From Adiantum capillus-veneris (taxonomy: Eukaryota; Streptophyta; Polypodiopsida; Polypodiales; Pteridaceae): a DNA stretch of 64,000 bases. The notes under the pieces are model-generated. The model worked only from the letters and a program-made list of their open reading frames with translations, was not told the DNA's origin and made no database searches. Below, in pieces: positions 31,967-44,114 of the stretch (its first letter is position 1; every line of letters begins with the position of its first letter). The position numbers and the translations under genes were made by a program. The stretch spans positions 15,884,446 through 15,948,445 of the forward strand of contig CM043969.1 in NCBI GenBank assembly GCA_014529385.2. The letters run 5' to 3'.

Positions 31967-34900
31967 TCAATGTCTTCCTTCCTGGTTGATTTGATGTAGA
32001 AACGCATCATATCGCATAGACTCGCTCGCCATTAATGGGCCAAAAATTTTGGATTTGTACATGAAGAAGCCGGTGTAAAATGCTTCTTCGAATGTTTGGA
32101 GATGATAGCTAGGCAAAAACATTAGCCGTTTGAAGTAGGCATACAACACTGGCTCTGTAGGTGGCCCACTTAGATCATATGACAGCGCTGATATGCTTAT
32201 TTTTGTATTCATGTACTCTGAAGTCTAGCTTTCTGAGAACACTGTTAGACAGGCCAAAAACATCCAAGCTATTTTACATAGCATCTTGCAGGATAGGTCG
32301 GGAGAGCCTCCGAATTCTGCTATGGCGCCCTGAAGGGTTTTCACCATGTAAGAACCAGATATTCTCTCTCCTTCGATAGGCCCTGGCAATACTGGATAGT
32401 TCAGCCATGTAGGATTTCTGCTTTGTAATGCTTTATGTTGGCTGTAAGTGTAAGTTCGAGGTGTTGGGCAAAAAGTCCTATCATTCCTCAGCTCATGCGG
32501 TGCATTGACTAAGTGGATCAGGTTGTTAGGGTGATCCAAAATCCATTGATGCCTCCACTTTGGCTGGCTATCTACTATTCTTTTTTGTTGTTCCCGATCC
32601 TGTAATTCTCCTTCAAATACTTGCACTTGTTCTTCCTTTGCAAGCTGCCGTTGATGTGTTAGAGTTTCATATTTCAGCAGAGCATAGGGTAACATCGGGG
32701 CATTCCATTCTTCCCGTAGCTCTACTACTGTCTTGCCTCATCTGGAGAGCCCTTGTAGCATCTCCTTCTCTAGTTGCATGGCCTTGTACCACATCATCTC
32801 TTTGCTTTTCCATTTGCTCGGCCAACTTCTGCTCTTCAAATTTTGTGACTGAATCTTTGTCTTCTTCTTGGTTTTTGGAGCCAGTTTGATCAGTCTGCGT
32901 ATTTGGGGTCTCATGGTCATCTGATTCTTCCTCATAGTCATCATCACCCCCATATACTTATGCCAGTCTGGCCAAATCCATGGCTGCTTGCTCCAGGTGC
33001 ACCCATACCTGCCCTTAGCGTTGCCTTGCAGTTTGTAGACTTGCAATTTGTGCAACCATTGTTCTATTATTGATTTGGAGAGTTTAAAATTCCATCTCCT
33101 TTGGGCTACAGACTCTTCTAACTCTTTTACCCTGATGTGCAAATTTTCATTTTCTTCCCTTAGGGACTTGGAAACAATGCGTTCTATTTCACTGTCATGA
33201 GCTGGTCCTTGTTGTTGTTCACTTTGTAAGTCCGAGATTTGCCTTTGCAATTGATCCTCTGCTCTAAGCGCACTTTCGGCTATCATTAGGCGTTGTTTTC
33301 TTTCCAATTCTAGCTCTCTCTTCAGTGCCGCCACTTCTTCTTGCGGTTTGACCATCGGTGTTGCTGGTAGCAACGTTTTTTGTTTCTTTGCTCGTTCTAT
33401 CTCTCTTGCCTATATATTTGTTACTGCTCTCAAATCCTTCACTTCAATTTGTAAGTCCTCGATTAAGACTTGAAAACTTTTGACTGTTTCCAGGGCATCT
33501 TGCTTTTCTTTCTCCAACCTTTGGATTTGCATCTCTGTCACTGACATCTTCAAGAAATACATTGATTTTATCTTCACAAATGGCATTGAAATTTTCTAAC
33601 TCCTGTAAATTTTCCTTGAGGAGGTTTACTCTGCTTTTGAGCCCTAAGATCTCAGCATCTCTGATGTTGATCAATTTTAGGGTGTCATCTCTTTGCTCGT
33701 GCAACTTCAGAACTTTTTGATGGGTTGTTTCTAACTTCGTTTTGTTGGACCTGTTCTGATTGGCTAACCACTGACTGTGCAGTCTTGTTCGGTTTAGTAG
33801 GGTCTCCATTGGCTGTAAATCCAGGTCTATAGTAGCTTCCAACTCAATTTCTTGAGAGGAGGAAGCTTTTTCTTTTGTCAGATCCACCTCTTTTTGCTTG
33901 CCTTTATCAATGTGTGATATTGTTCCAGTGTTTGGGTGACCATCTGTCCTTTCTTCTTCTTCTTCATTGGGTGGTGTATGAACCCTCTCATCATGATGTG
34001 AGCTCTCTGAATGCAAAGGAGAGTCACCAGGTGGGGTTGATTGCCTCTCACTTGTCTCTAGCCTTGGAGATGGAGGTGGTGTTTCCTGATCTCGTGAAGT
34101 TGGCCTTAACTGATCTCTCAAGGTTTGGAGATCCTCCTCTTCAAGTAGCCGTTCTGGTTCATCCATAGCATTCCTTTCTTGGATGTACCTCTCAAACCAG
34201 TCGAACTCGAAAGCTGGGTTGTGTATATTCTTTGTTCTCAATGTGTAAGTGCTACTAGAAGGGCTCCAAGTGGCGCCTACATCGCCTCATAGAGATCTCT
34301 CGAGTACAAAGCCTTCTAGCATTCTTTCCATTTTTGCTACCTTGTGCAATCTGGTGTTGTTCTCCATTTCCGCTTTCCGCTTCTTTAGTCACAAATCTTC
34401 TTCTTCCATCTTTTCCTATGTACTTCTGGTTACTCTTTCCAGCCTGCGTCCTCCAATGGTGTAAGTAGAAGCCGGTACTCGCCTTTGTGATCTGTCTTCA
34501 ATATTCTCTCTTAACACTAGCCAATCGTTTTGATGTGGAGTAGGTGGCAGCTCATCTGCCGCGCCTATGGCCTGGTATATTATTCTGGTGAGGACTTCTC
34601 GTCCTGCAATGTAATTTGACTTGTCTTGCCGTAGCTTTGTCACTTCCTCAAACAGATATGATGCATGATCTATATAGGACTCATGTGTCATTCCCATAGC
34701 CCAGGTTAGTGTTGTTGAGATGACCCCATGTGGTGTAGTGTATCTAGGCGGTCTCTTGATGTAGCTCAACAAACACTGACTGTATACCTGTGTCAGTTCT
34801 CTTACTTCCGGGTTTGCTATGAGTTCTAAAGAAGTAAGTTTGGATCTTTGCAGGTAGACTGTGAGGTTCTTCCTTCTTTCTCTCATGTTGGCTCCCTGAT

Positions 34901-35329
34901 CAGACAATTTTAATGCCTCTTTGATGATTTCCTTTGTGATCTGAATTTCCATCACCTCATTATCCATGCCTGCCACCCTACAAGTTCCATCTTCTTGGAT
35001 AGTCTCAATTAGGTGTTGTACCCTCTTGAAATCTATCCCCACTGGTGGTAGTGAAACAAAATTCCACAAGCCAACTTTTTTCAGCCTCATGACCTTTGCG
35101 GTGATCTTTTCAGGTAATTTTCTGCCTCCTTGGGGATCATCACTGTATCCACTAAATTTCCTTTGTCGTCCACATAGGAACCTTGGTAGATTTGAAAGGC
35201 TGCTCCCTGTTGCACGTCTGCAGGTATCCAGGTGGTCGTTGGCTTTAATGAATTGGGTTGAAGTGCATAGGGTATTGCACCTTCCGTTGCCAGGTTCTTG
35301 CCTTTTCTTTTTCCCGGAGAAGAATCCAT
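31967..35329 (-). pseudogene. Element E long 3' ORF, coiled-coil rich, broken
   Basis: Minus-strand pieces at 35329-35087, 35090-34416, 34241-33444, 33373-32738, 32695-32225 and 32212-31967 run head to tail. They look like one ancestral ORF of about 1,100 codons broken by stops and indels. The start is set at MDSSPGKRKGKN (35329). The N-terminal part includes LWNFVSLPPVGIDF and reads as globular. The middle is long, charged and heptad-like (ELELERKQRLMIAESALRAE; NLLKENLQELENFNAICEDK), suggesting coiled coil. It occupies the envelope position, but I see no signal peptide or membrane segment. Family unknown. Confidence 0.6.
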
Positions 35330-35395
35330 GGATCCATATTCACAAATAACGGTTAATGTACAAACATAGTAATTCTCTTCTAAATTGATTACCAC

Positions 35396-38110
35396 TTAAT
35401 CATGCATCTAGATGAGCCTTCTTAATCCCAAGATGAGTTAAGGTAAAATGTTAGCAGATAGACAAGCTCTTTCATTGTCCGACTCTGATGGCTTCAATTT
35501 AATGTTGTTGATGAAGGAGAACAAGTCCAAATGCCTTGAAATTTTGTGTGGTGTATGTGCATAGGGCATGTAAGGTCACCCTATAGTCACAAACTGAAAA
35601 TCAGCTCATTTGCAACTTCTGCCCAGTCTATCGCGATAGACTGGCTATCTTTTGATAGGAGATATTTTTTCCACTTGTGACTCCACCTGTTGGTTTCTCA
35701 TGTCTTGCACACGATCTGATCCCATTTCCACCTCAAATGAATATCAAGTAACCCCTTTTTGGATCAACTTCCAGTTTTTCATATTCCCTCCAAGGAGATG
35801 TTGGTCTATCTCCTTCATTTTGTGTTGTTTTGGGCTCAAACTTAGTGGGTAGTCCTCTTGCATCATGCTGAAGCCAATTGTTGATTCCAAATTTTGATCA
35901 GATGACCCTGTATCACTCTGCTTAGTCTATCGCGATACACTGGGACTTAGTGTCATTTTGTCATATTCTGGCTCTGTGATCATCTATCTGTCTTCTCCTA
36001 GTTGTTGTAAGGTTTCTTGACCTCTCACATGTGAATTTTAACTGTCTGCCCTTGAGATGCCCTGTTCTGACTCTGAGTTGCTATCAAGTCTATCTCGGCT
36101 TGCCATATGAGTCCATCTTGTCACCAAATTTTGTGTACTGCCTCCATATGCTTCCCCAAGTCTATCTTGTGAAAATTTTGAAAAGCCTTCACCCCAAAAA
36201 TAAAAATAGCAAGTCTATCGTGATAGACTCAGTTACTTGGTCAAGAGAGAAATTTTTCACTTTGATTTGATATTTGTGATCATTATCCCTTGTTAGTACC
36301 CCTTATGAAGTCAAAAACAAAATTTTACTTGTCTAAGTGTATGAGTAAGTCTATCGCGATAGACTGAGCATCTAGTCATTTTTACAAGTTTTTTTTATGT
36401 TAGTTGACCACAATGGTGTGAGTAGGCTCTCCTAGACACACACATTAAGTTTTAATCAATTTAGAAAAGTGTACTCCCTGTTTGCAGCACTTAGCTGGTT
36501 CCGAAGTCGGAGTAGACCACTTAGGTGATGGTCGCCGTTATTTTTGGTCATTGTATGACTCAAGCTGACTTTCATTTCCTTTTGACCTTCCATCAAAGCA
36601 GTCGGTTGTTCTGTTGGTGTTTATCTCAGCAAAAACGACCATTTGGACATCTTTCTGGCCTGTTGCTGGCATTTTCCCTAGTGGAAGATCTTTTTTTTGA
36701 GTGGACACACTCCAACTCGTAGTTGACCTCTTTTGGATGTACCCTGTCAAATTTGGTGTCATTTGGTCACTTGGTCGGCCCGTTAGAGTATCGTGACGCT
36801 TTGCGCAGTTTTCGTCAAATAGGGATTTTAGGATCCGGTTTGAAGAACTTTTTCATGGTCTAACGATTCAGTTGGTTAGTCGAGGTTATTGGCTTGCTGC
36901 CTATGAGTTTTGGCTCATTTCCGATCACTTTAGTTCAGCTGCCCTTCTGCAGGTCCTGTGAAATTAGGGTTTTTTGGGCGGCTTCCTTCACGCTTTCTGA
37001 GGTCATAGGCTTGATCCCTAAGCTATAGGCATTGTGCCTTTTAATTTTGGTTCCATTTGGTGGCCTCTAGGTCTTCCTAACAACCGGTCTACAGTATGTG
37101 TGCACAGGTTGTGATGGTGGTGCTGGCGAGGTTTTGCAACTAAATGAAGTAAACAACACTTAGAGTCAGTGTTGACGAGCATACCTCTCATATCTGATGT
37201 CGATCTGGTGACCGTGTGCGATGGATGAGCTCCTGGAAGTCTCAACTGCTGTAGGGAGCTCTCTCTCTCTCTCACAATGGAAAATGACTCGAATGAGAGA
37301 TTTCTAGCCTAGCACCTCTATATGTAATCGAGACTCCGACACGAAATTTTCCCATCTTTTACCTGTGGCTATAAATTTTTGCGAGATGCGGTTTAGGCTC
37401 GCAAATTTCCTGATTTGGACCTCATTTGCTCCAGTTCTACAATTTTTGCAGATTTCTCCTTTTGGAGGTCCCATCATGACGGTGGTCATTTTTGCCCTGT
37501 CACCTTCGCAGTCCCTATTTTTTCTGTATCTTCTTTACCCTGATCTAATCGGGCGTCTCTTCTGCTGTGTTTCCATCTGGATTCTAGATTTTTTTCTATA
37601 TGTTTTGCTAGAAAATGGCTAAAATAAAGCAAATAAATCCCAAAATAACCCGAAAATAGCAATTCTAAACTATAAAAATACCAATGAAAAGCAAAACACT
37701 TTGTAGCTCACTTTTCTCTTGTCTATGTACATTCTCACTCTTAATCGTCAACCTTGGCCTATTTTTTGCTGTTTTTCGATGGTTTTTGGCCAGTTTTGAC
37801 TCTCTTTATAGTATATACACATCCCCAAGGGCTCATATATGATCATTTGGTCCCCAGTTCTGATTAATTATGAGGGCATATTCTTTTTCCCAAAATCACA
37901 CAATAAAACGCAAAAATGGTTGAAAAATTAATCACAAACATTGCCCTCTAATATATGACGTGAGTCCGCATTTGGAATGCCTCCCCCCCTCCTAGTTGGA
38001 GTCCTCCCGGACGATAGGGTATCGTCAAGGGTATGTGCTGTGCATGGGCGTGAACTCGTGCTAATGCAGGCCTTGTAATGTAGCCCTATATGCATGCACA
38101 GTCAATGCAT
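35396..38110. other. Element E non-coding region between pol and the 3' ORF
   Basis: About 2.7 kb with only short unrelated frames. Its first kilobase carries repeated palindromes (next entry). A TC run at 37258-37274 and TA-rich sequence follow. On the element strand it precedes the 3' ORF, so it could hold an internal promoter or a splice acceptor for it; I see no decisive signal. Confidence 0.6.
35623..36365. repeat. Dispersed 18 bp palindrome AGTCTATCGCGATAGACT
   Basis: Full or one-mismatch copies lie at 35624-35643 (perfect, extended to 22 bases at 35623-35644), 35924-35941, 36212-36229 and 36348-36365. Half sites AAGTCTATC lie near 36086 and 36158. Another full-length, one-mismatch copy is at 58156-58173, with a half site near 58241 and partial copies in both LTRs near 31322 and 59273. 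The spacing is irregular, so this is not a simple tandem array. A dimeric protein-binding site or a mobile hairpin are both possible. Confidence 0.85.
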
Positions 38111-38670
38111 TTAGAAAAAATTTATGTGGTGTAAGAGGAAGGTATAAGCCATTCGCTTATTGGCATTTGTCGTTGAGGTTTCCTGTGGTAGCCTGAGTTG
38201 GCTGGCAGATTTTCTTTGCAAGAAGAAGTTGTAAATATGCAGCTCTTTGTTTGATTGTTTTCCACGGTTTTTGAATTGGTGTATGTGGCTCCTTTGAAGT
38301 CGATATTGTTGTATATTTTGTTGCATGTTCTGGTGGAATATTCTTTCGTTTCCATTGGATGACTTTGGGCGTACAGATCCTCGTATTGTTGTTGTGGATT
38401 CTGCTTGTTTTTGCGTGTTGGTTGGATGATTTAGCTTGTCATTGACAGTTGTAGACAACTGTTTGTTGGTATTCTTTGGCATCCATACTTGTGTTGTTGG
38501 CACGTTCTGAATTGGTAATTTTGGCCGCCATACCAATATAGTCGTTGCGGATTCGACTGGTTAATAATTGTTCTTTGAAGCTTTGCTGGCTTTGGGTGTT
38601 TTGTATGTTCTTTTGTCCACTTTTTTACAGGAATTAAGCTGTCTTGCTTGAGCCAAACTTTATATCTCTT
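38111..38670 (-). pseudogene. Element E pol tail, broken
   Basis: Overlapping frames after the second protease-like domain (38889-38431 and 38536-38111) are rich in Gln, Asn and Thr. The readable start resembles an SH3-like tail (HEGKRYKVWLKQDSLIPVKKW). It is probably the C-terminal extension of pol. No further domain recognised. Confidence 0.4.
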
Positions 38671-38674
38671 CCCT

Positions 38675-39165
38675 TCATGAAATTGTGCCTCGGCTAGATC
38701 TGTACGTCGTACCCAAACTTGCCTGGTTCCCTGCATGATTGTTGATTTTTGATAACTTTGTTTGTTGTTGGTCAATGCTTTGCGGATGTATTGACTCCTG
38801 TCTCCACCTTGACATGTATTGGTCATATGATAAGAAGGGTTCTGAAAAGTTTTCATTTCTGAACAGTGATTCATTCGTATCCAAATCAATGAATACCTTG
38901 TTATCTTTCATCCATGACACTGCTAAGATACATGGCGTTGCTGATCTACTTGGTGGCAGTACATGGAACTTGGTAGTGTACGGGTGTGCCTGCACTGTGA
39001 ATGGTAATATAATAGACCACAATGTGGTCACCTCATCACCCGGTGCTACTTTCAACCTGTGTGTCTCTGGGAATTTCCTCATTGGTCCAAGTTTCTGAAA
39101 GAGCTCAAAGCTGATGACACTCATTTTTTGCTTCAGTGTCAAGCAATGCATAGATTTCAACTTGT
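38675..39165 (-). pseudogene. Element E second aspartic-protease-like domain after integrase
   Basis: Across one frameshift in a T6 run (39124-39129) the frames read ALLDTEA, then ISFELFQKLG, then LKVAPGDEVTTL, IILPFTV, FHVLP, ILAVSWM and FIDLD. This is the order of a retropepsin-like fold (LLDTGA, LF..LG, ILG..WL). The active-site Gly is Glu (DTE) and the ILG Gly is Ala, so it may be non-catalytic or decayed. The element has a separate protease at 43653-44111. Confidence 0.6.
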
Positions 39166-39199
39166 TCTGTGCCTGCATAAGATTTTATGTAAGGACTAC

Positions 39200-40480
39200 A
39201 CCACGTATTTTCCAAGTTGTCAATGGTGCTTTCGTCCTGAGCCATAAAGTCTGTTATTGTCTTTGCTAATTCTTCGCTTTGTATATCCGCTTCGATTGTT
39301 TGGAATGTCAAAAGAGGATATTCGTCAATCATCATTGGTGTGACCATGTTTATTGTTCTTAGAAACTGCTTTCGCTTAGCAATGCGTTCCTTGGCTTCTT
39401 GTTGTGCTTGGTCCTGAATTCGTTGTTGTTCCTGTCTATAGGCTTTGCCATAATGCAATTGAAACAACATTTCCGGTGTTAAAGGTAGATGATACTTTTT
39501 CAAACGACACCCACTAATCCAGTTCGACATTTCTTTCCCATCTAGTGTCGATAGTTTTATTGCTCCGCTGGACGATATTTCTTGGATCAAATAAGGTCCA
39601 ATTCCTCTTTTCTTTAGCTTCTTGGCATACTGTTTAAGGGTGTATACTAAGACAAAGTTGCCCGTTTTAAAGTCCTTGTTTTTGACATGTTTGTCAAAAA
39701 ACTCTTTGTGTTGTCTTTTTTTTGCATATATGGCTGCTACAGCATTGAATCATAACTCATCTAATTTTTCAAGGTCTGCTAATCGTTCTGAAAGCTCATG
39801 CCCCGTCCAGTCCAACTGTGTGGCTACCCTTAGTGTGGGAATCAAAAATTCAATAGGCAATATTGCATTTAACCCATATACCATATTAAATGGTGTAGCA
39901 TTGAGTGTTTTTTTATATGCAACTCGATAAGCCCACAATGCCGAATATAGCATTTGATCCCAATCCATTCTTGTTTCACTAACCAGTTTTGTAAGAACTG
40001 TGCACAATATTTTGTTGGTCGCTTCTGCTTGACCATTGTCTTGTGGATGGTAGGGTGCAGATTTGCGATGAATTACTATAAACTCATTTAAGAGATGTTG
40101 GATAACTTCATTTACAAAGTGTGTCCCTCTATCACTCACCAACTCGATTGGAAGGCCATAACGTGTAAACACATATTCATATAAGAATTATGCCGTGGTT
40201 CTAGCGTGTGCTTTCGTCGTGGCTTTTGCTTCCACCCATTTGGTCATGTAATCCGTGGCCACTATGATATATTGTGCTTGTGAACGATACGCTGGTGGAG
40301 TAATAGGACCAACAAAGTCCAATACCCATTTAGCGAATGCTCGAGCACTCATCATTGGTCTTAAAGCATTTCGTCTCTTTTAATTGGTACCTTAGTGCGT
40401 TGACATTCATCACACCTTTTCACAAATTCTGCTGCATCTTGAATCATGGTCGGCCACCATATGCGTGCAGCCATAATGAT
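39200..40480 (-). pseudogene. Element E integrase (second zinc finger, core, C-terminus)
   Basis: A second HHCC finger spans about 40530-40396 (AHAGIAEGH to CDECQ). The catalytic core has Asp in VLDFVGPI, Asp in LVSDRGTHF and Glu in GQAEATNK. A stop near 40184 and a frameshift near 40360 break it. Open piece 40172-39750 continues into LNATPFNMVYG, and 39590-39200 is the C-terminal region (LSTLDGKEMSNWISGCRLKK). Confidence 0.88.
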
Positions 40481-40482
40481 TT

Positions 40483-41925
40483 TTACGGTTCTCTCGGCGC
40501 TGAAAAATGACCTTCTGCTATGCCTGCATGAGCTTGTTCCAATAATGGAAAGTAGTCATTTTCATGAGGAACTAACCTCAACTGGTCATCAGTTCCTCTT
40601 TTATACAATTGGTCACTAATGAGGGTATACCTTTTCGCTTCGATTTGTAAAGCTTTTTGTCTGGCTTTAGACCAATCTCCTGGCAATTCCTTATTAGTCA
40701 AATATTCCACAATAGCATGACTCCATGCGGGTGCTACTATCACTTGGTATAATGTGGCATAATCCACAGTGGTATTGGATGTGCAAAAGTTGCATTTCTT
40801 GATGTAATTAGCTACATCGCCTGACATTCCTAGCCAATACACTCCAAGTCTTCTTAATCGTTCATAGGTCATTTGATTTCCTTGATGGAATCCCCCTATT
40901 TGTGTATGGGCCTCCTCTAGGTACGCGTTGTACTCCTCTAGGCCTATACACAACCTTAGAATCCCATCGTTTCCATGATGGTACATTCTTCCCGTAAGCA
41001 TTGTGTAATTTTGTGCTTGCCTAATGTCTTCCACCGTGTGTCTGTCGTCAAGATTCATTCCATATGTCAGTAACGGAATTATTTGCTCTGACCAGTTTGG
41101 TACCATCTCTATATTAAACAGGTATGCGTCTGGGAGATCATCATCTACCCCAATAGCTTTTTCGCCATGTAGTAATCGAGAAAGGTGGTCTGCTCTTTGA
41201 TGACTTTTTCCTTTCTTAACTACTACCATAAAATCAAATTCCAGCAACACAATGAACCATCTTACAATTCGTTCCGTGTTACAAGGTTTGTTTACTAAGT
41301 ACAAGAGTGCCTGATGATCCACAAAAAATGTGAATTTGTTCGCAAGTAAGTAATGCCGAAATTTCTTTACCGCATATATCATACCCAATCCTTTTGTTTC
41401 AGTGGTGGTATAATTCTTCTCTGCACTATTGAGTTGTCTACTAGCATAACTGATGGGAAAATCTGTATTACCCTCCCCTGGTTGTGCTAATATACAGCCT
41501 ATTGCAAATGCCGAAGCATCTACGTGTACATGGAAGATCTTTGACCAATCTGGTGCTTTTAGAATTGGTGCAGATATCAGTGCATCTTTTAGTTTCTGGA
41601 ATGACTCACATTCGTTGGTCCATATGAAGATCGTGACTAGACTATACAAGGGTTTTGCTATTATAGCGTACATGTAGATAAAAGGTCGATAGTATCCACA
41701 ATGTCCCATAAATGATTGTACCTCTCGTATAGTGTTTGGTCTTGGAAATTCTATGATCACCTTTACCTTGTCTTCATCAGTGGTAATTCCATTAGCCGAT
41801 ACTATGTGGCCTAGGATTTTACCTTGTCGTACCATGAATAAACATTTTTCTGGGTTGAGGAAAATCCTATACGTTCTGCATTTTTTGAATACCTTTCTAA
41901 GATGATCTATATGGTCTTCTCTCAA
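40483..41925 (-). pseudogene. Element E RT C-terminus, RNase H and first integrase zinc finger
   Basis: A 480-codon open frame. In order: RT thumb/connection (LFMVRQGKILGHIVSANGI), RNase H (VHVDASAFAIGCILAQPG, ISYASRQLNSAEKNYTTTE, HQALLYLVNKP), then an HHCC finger (AHTQIGGFHQGNQ to KKCNFC, about 40912-40783). About 85 codons later the frame enters a second finger before it ends. A TGA at about 41936 separates it from the YMDDL part of RT. Confidence 0.9.
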
Positions 41926-41937
41926 TAGAGAATAGAC

Positions 41938-42531
41938 TCACAAGTCATCCATGTAAATATCCAAGAATATTCGCAAGTATTCTTTAAAAGCATGTGTCAT
42001 TAATCTCTGAAATGTGGCTGGAGCATTGGTCAAGCCAAATGGCATTACCCTAAACGCATATATGCCCCATTCTTTTGCAAACGCTGTTTTGTATTGATCT
42101 TCTAGTTTGACCCCCAATTGGTTATAACCAGAGAATCCATCCATAAAGCTATAGGCTTGCTTGCCTGCTACTCGTTCCAGGACGTGTTCCGTGATAGGAA
42201 GAGGATTGTTGTCCCTTATTGTTGTTGCGTTTACCTTCTTGAGATTCACACACACTCGTAATTTCCCGTTTTTCTTAGGTACCACCACTATCGGCGACAC
42301 CCAGTCCGTGTGCTCTATCTCATAAATAAATTCAGCCTCCATAAGTTTGTCTATCTCTTCCTTTATCCTTTTGGCGAATGTCTCATTGTACATGTATGGA
42401 CGTTGTTTGCTTGGCTTTGCATCAGACTTCAGAGGGATTGAATGTTCACAAATGTTAGGGTCCACCCCCTTCAGATCTTTGTACGACCAGGCAAATACAT
42501 CATGAAATTCCTTAAGCGTTTTGATCAACAA
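41938..42531 (-). pseudogene. Element E reverse transcriptase N-terminal and palm
   Basis: Motifs are EFHDVFAWSYKDLKG, DWVSPIVVVPKKNGK, RVCVNLKKVNATTIRDNNPL, FRVMPFGLTNAPATFQRL and the catalytic YMDDL, directly followed by a TGA. Apart from that stop the domain is complete for a Ty3-type RT. Confidence 0.92.
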
Positions 42532-42680
42532 GTGTTATTCTTCCCGGCTTAGATCTATGGCAATGTAAGCAAGTCGAGGACTTTCTCCTGGCTCTGCTAG
42601 GTCTATTTTCTTGGAGTTCTCTAGCCCATTGTAGGACTCGTTTGATTTAAGCTCTCTCGTTGAACCACCAATTTTCTTTC

Positions 42681-43652
42681 CTAAATGGTGTACTTACAAT
42701 AGTGAGGAGGTACATCTATCTTTCTACTCCCATCACTAGCGTTCGTTCCATCGCTACTTTCCATTTCACTTGTCCATACATTTTTCAATTTTTGTTTCAA
42801 ATCATTGTATCTCTTTTTCCGCTCAACTTTCGTTATAATTGGATCGCCAGAGACATCCAATTTTTCTATTGCCACTCTTTTTTTTGCTTTGCTGGTTTTC
42901 TTAAGTTTCCATAGTCTGGACTTAAAACCTGAGTCTTCAGCAACCTTAACAAATCTTCCTGACACTTTGTCCTTAGTACAATCAACACCATGAATGCTCA
43001 TAAGAAAATGTGTCTTACCCCTGAACTCAGGCATAGGTCTAAGCCTAGTTGATAGACTGTTATGGTGTCGCCTACTCTTGTATCTTTTTTGGCGTCTCTC
43101 ACTTTGGTTTGGTAAATTGTAGAAGACTTCATTGTCTTGATCCTGATGGTCGTCTTCCTCCGTATTTTTCGACTTCTCGTCATCCGCATTATCTTTGTTT
43201 TCACATTGATAAGAAGAATCATAAAATTCTTCTCCATCCTGCTCAATTTCTTTAGTGGGGATGTCCACATAGCCGACTATCTTAATCTCAAGTTTCGTTT
43301 CCGTTTTATTGATCCTCGTATTTTCAGTGTCTCCTTCGTTCTCGTCTTCCTCCACAATTTTGCTCAACATGTAGTACGGTACGATATCGTAGCCATTCTC
43401 GTCACAAAATTTGGTGGGAGTGACTTCATTGACGCATACATCCAATGTAGCCAAAATTTGAGACCATTCTAGGGGTTCGAGCTTCTCTTCAAGAAAGGGT
43501 TCTTGTATATAGGCATCGTCTTCCAAGACCCTCTCTAGTGTCCTTTCATTGTGGTCAAATTCACTACATTGAGATGCTCCGCACATCCATATCTCCTTTT
43601 TCTTACAGAGCCACGCTGGGACTTCTGATCCACTAATGGTGGCTGAGTCCAA
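42681..43652 (-). CDS. Element E acidic linker between protease and RT (324 aa)
   Basis: An open frame rich in Glu and Asp in the middle (residues about 105-180), then a basic stretch with RRQKRYKSRRHHN and a Lys-rich end. No domain recognised. In Ogre elements an intron lies near the protease/RT boundary, so part of this could be intronic, but no clear splice pair decides it. Confidence 0.5.
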   Translation of the reverse strand: MDSATISGSEVPAWLCKKKEIWMCGASQCSEFDHNERTLERVLEDDAYIQEPFLEEKLEPLEWSQILATLDVCVNEVTPTKFCDENGYDIVPYYMLSKIVEEDENEGDTENTRINKTETKLEIKIVGYVDIPTKEIEQDGEEFYDSSYQCENKDNADDEKSKNTEEDDHQDQDNEVFYNLPNQSERRQKRYKSRRHHNSLSTRLRPMPEFRGKTHFLMSIHGVDCTKDKVSGRFVKVAEDSGFKSRLWKLKKTSKAKKRVAIEKLDVSGDPIITKVERKKRYNDLKQKLKNVWTSEMESSDGTNASDGSRKIDVPPHYCKYTI

Positions 43653-44111
43653 TTATTCCACAGGTGTTCTCGTGACATCATGGTAGCTATGATTTTTCAT
43701 GTTTACACGTGTAGTGGTTTCAGCATGTCTTAGATACAAATAATCATACCCCCAGACCTGCACCATCTTGAGTTGCCTCATGAACGGCCTACCAAGGATT
43801 ATTTCATAATTGTTCTTCTTGCCAAAATCTACTATGGAAAATGTATGTTCGTACTCTATGCCACATGAAGATACCACAATTGCCTCAAGCAATCCTTTAG
43901 GCCTTTCTATGTGCCCATCCGCTAGTTGCAACTTCATTCTAGTTGTTCGTATTGCAGGTTTTCCCCATTTTTCCCATAGCAATTTGGTCTCAATGGCAAT
44001 GCCTACTCCGCTATCAAGTATGGCCTTAGTCTCTATGCCGTTATACTCGACTGGTAGAGTAGTGTTTCCGTCTTCACCCTCACAATACTCTCCCACTTTG
44101 TTGAGCGGCAC
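43653..44111 (-). CDS. Element E aspartic protease
   Basis: The retropepsin active site is AILDSGVG, followed by LQLADGHIERPKGLLE and the closing EIILGRPFMRQL. This is a standard gypsy protease that would cleave the gag-pol polyprotein. It is followed by the acidic linker in the same direction. Confidence 0.88.
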   Translation of the reverse strand: MPLNKVGEYCEGEDGNTTLPVEYNGIETKAILDSGVGIAIETKLLWEKWGKPAIRTTRMKLQLADGHIERPKGLLEAIVVSSCGIEYEHTFSIVDFGKKNNYEIILGRPFMRQLKMVQVWGYDYLYLRHAETTTRVNMKNHSYHDVTRTPVE

Positions 44112-44114
44112 TGG

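Noticed and set aside
35620-36370. CRISPR-like array from the repeated palindrome
   Set aside because: The copies are irregularly spaced (about 135-300 bases), vary in sequence, and sit in a plant retrotransposon.
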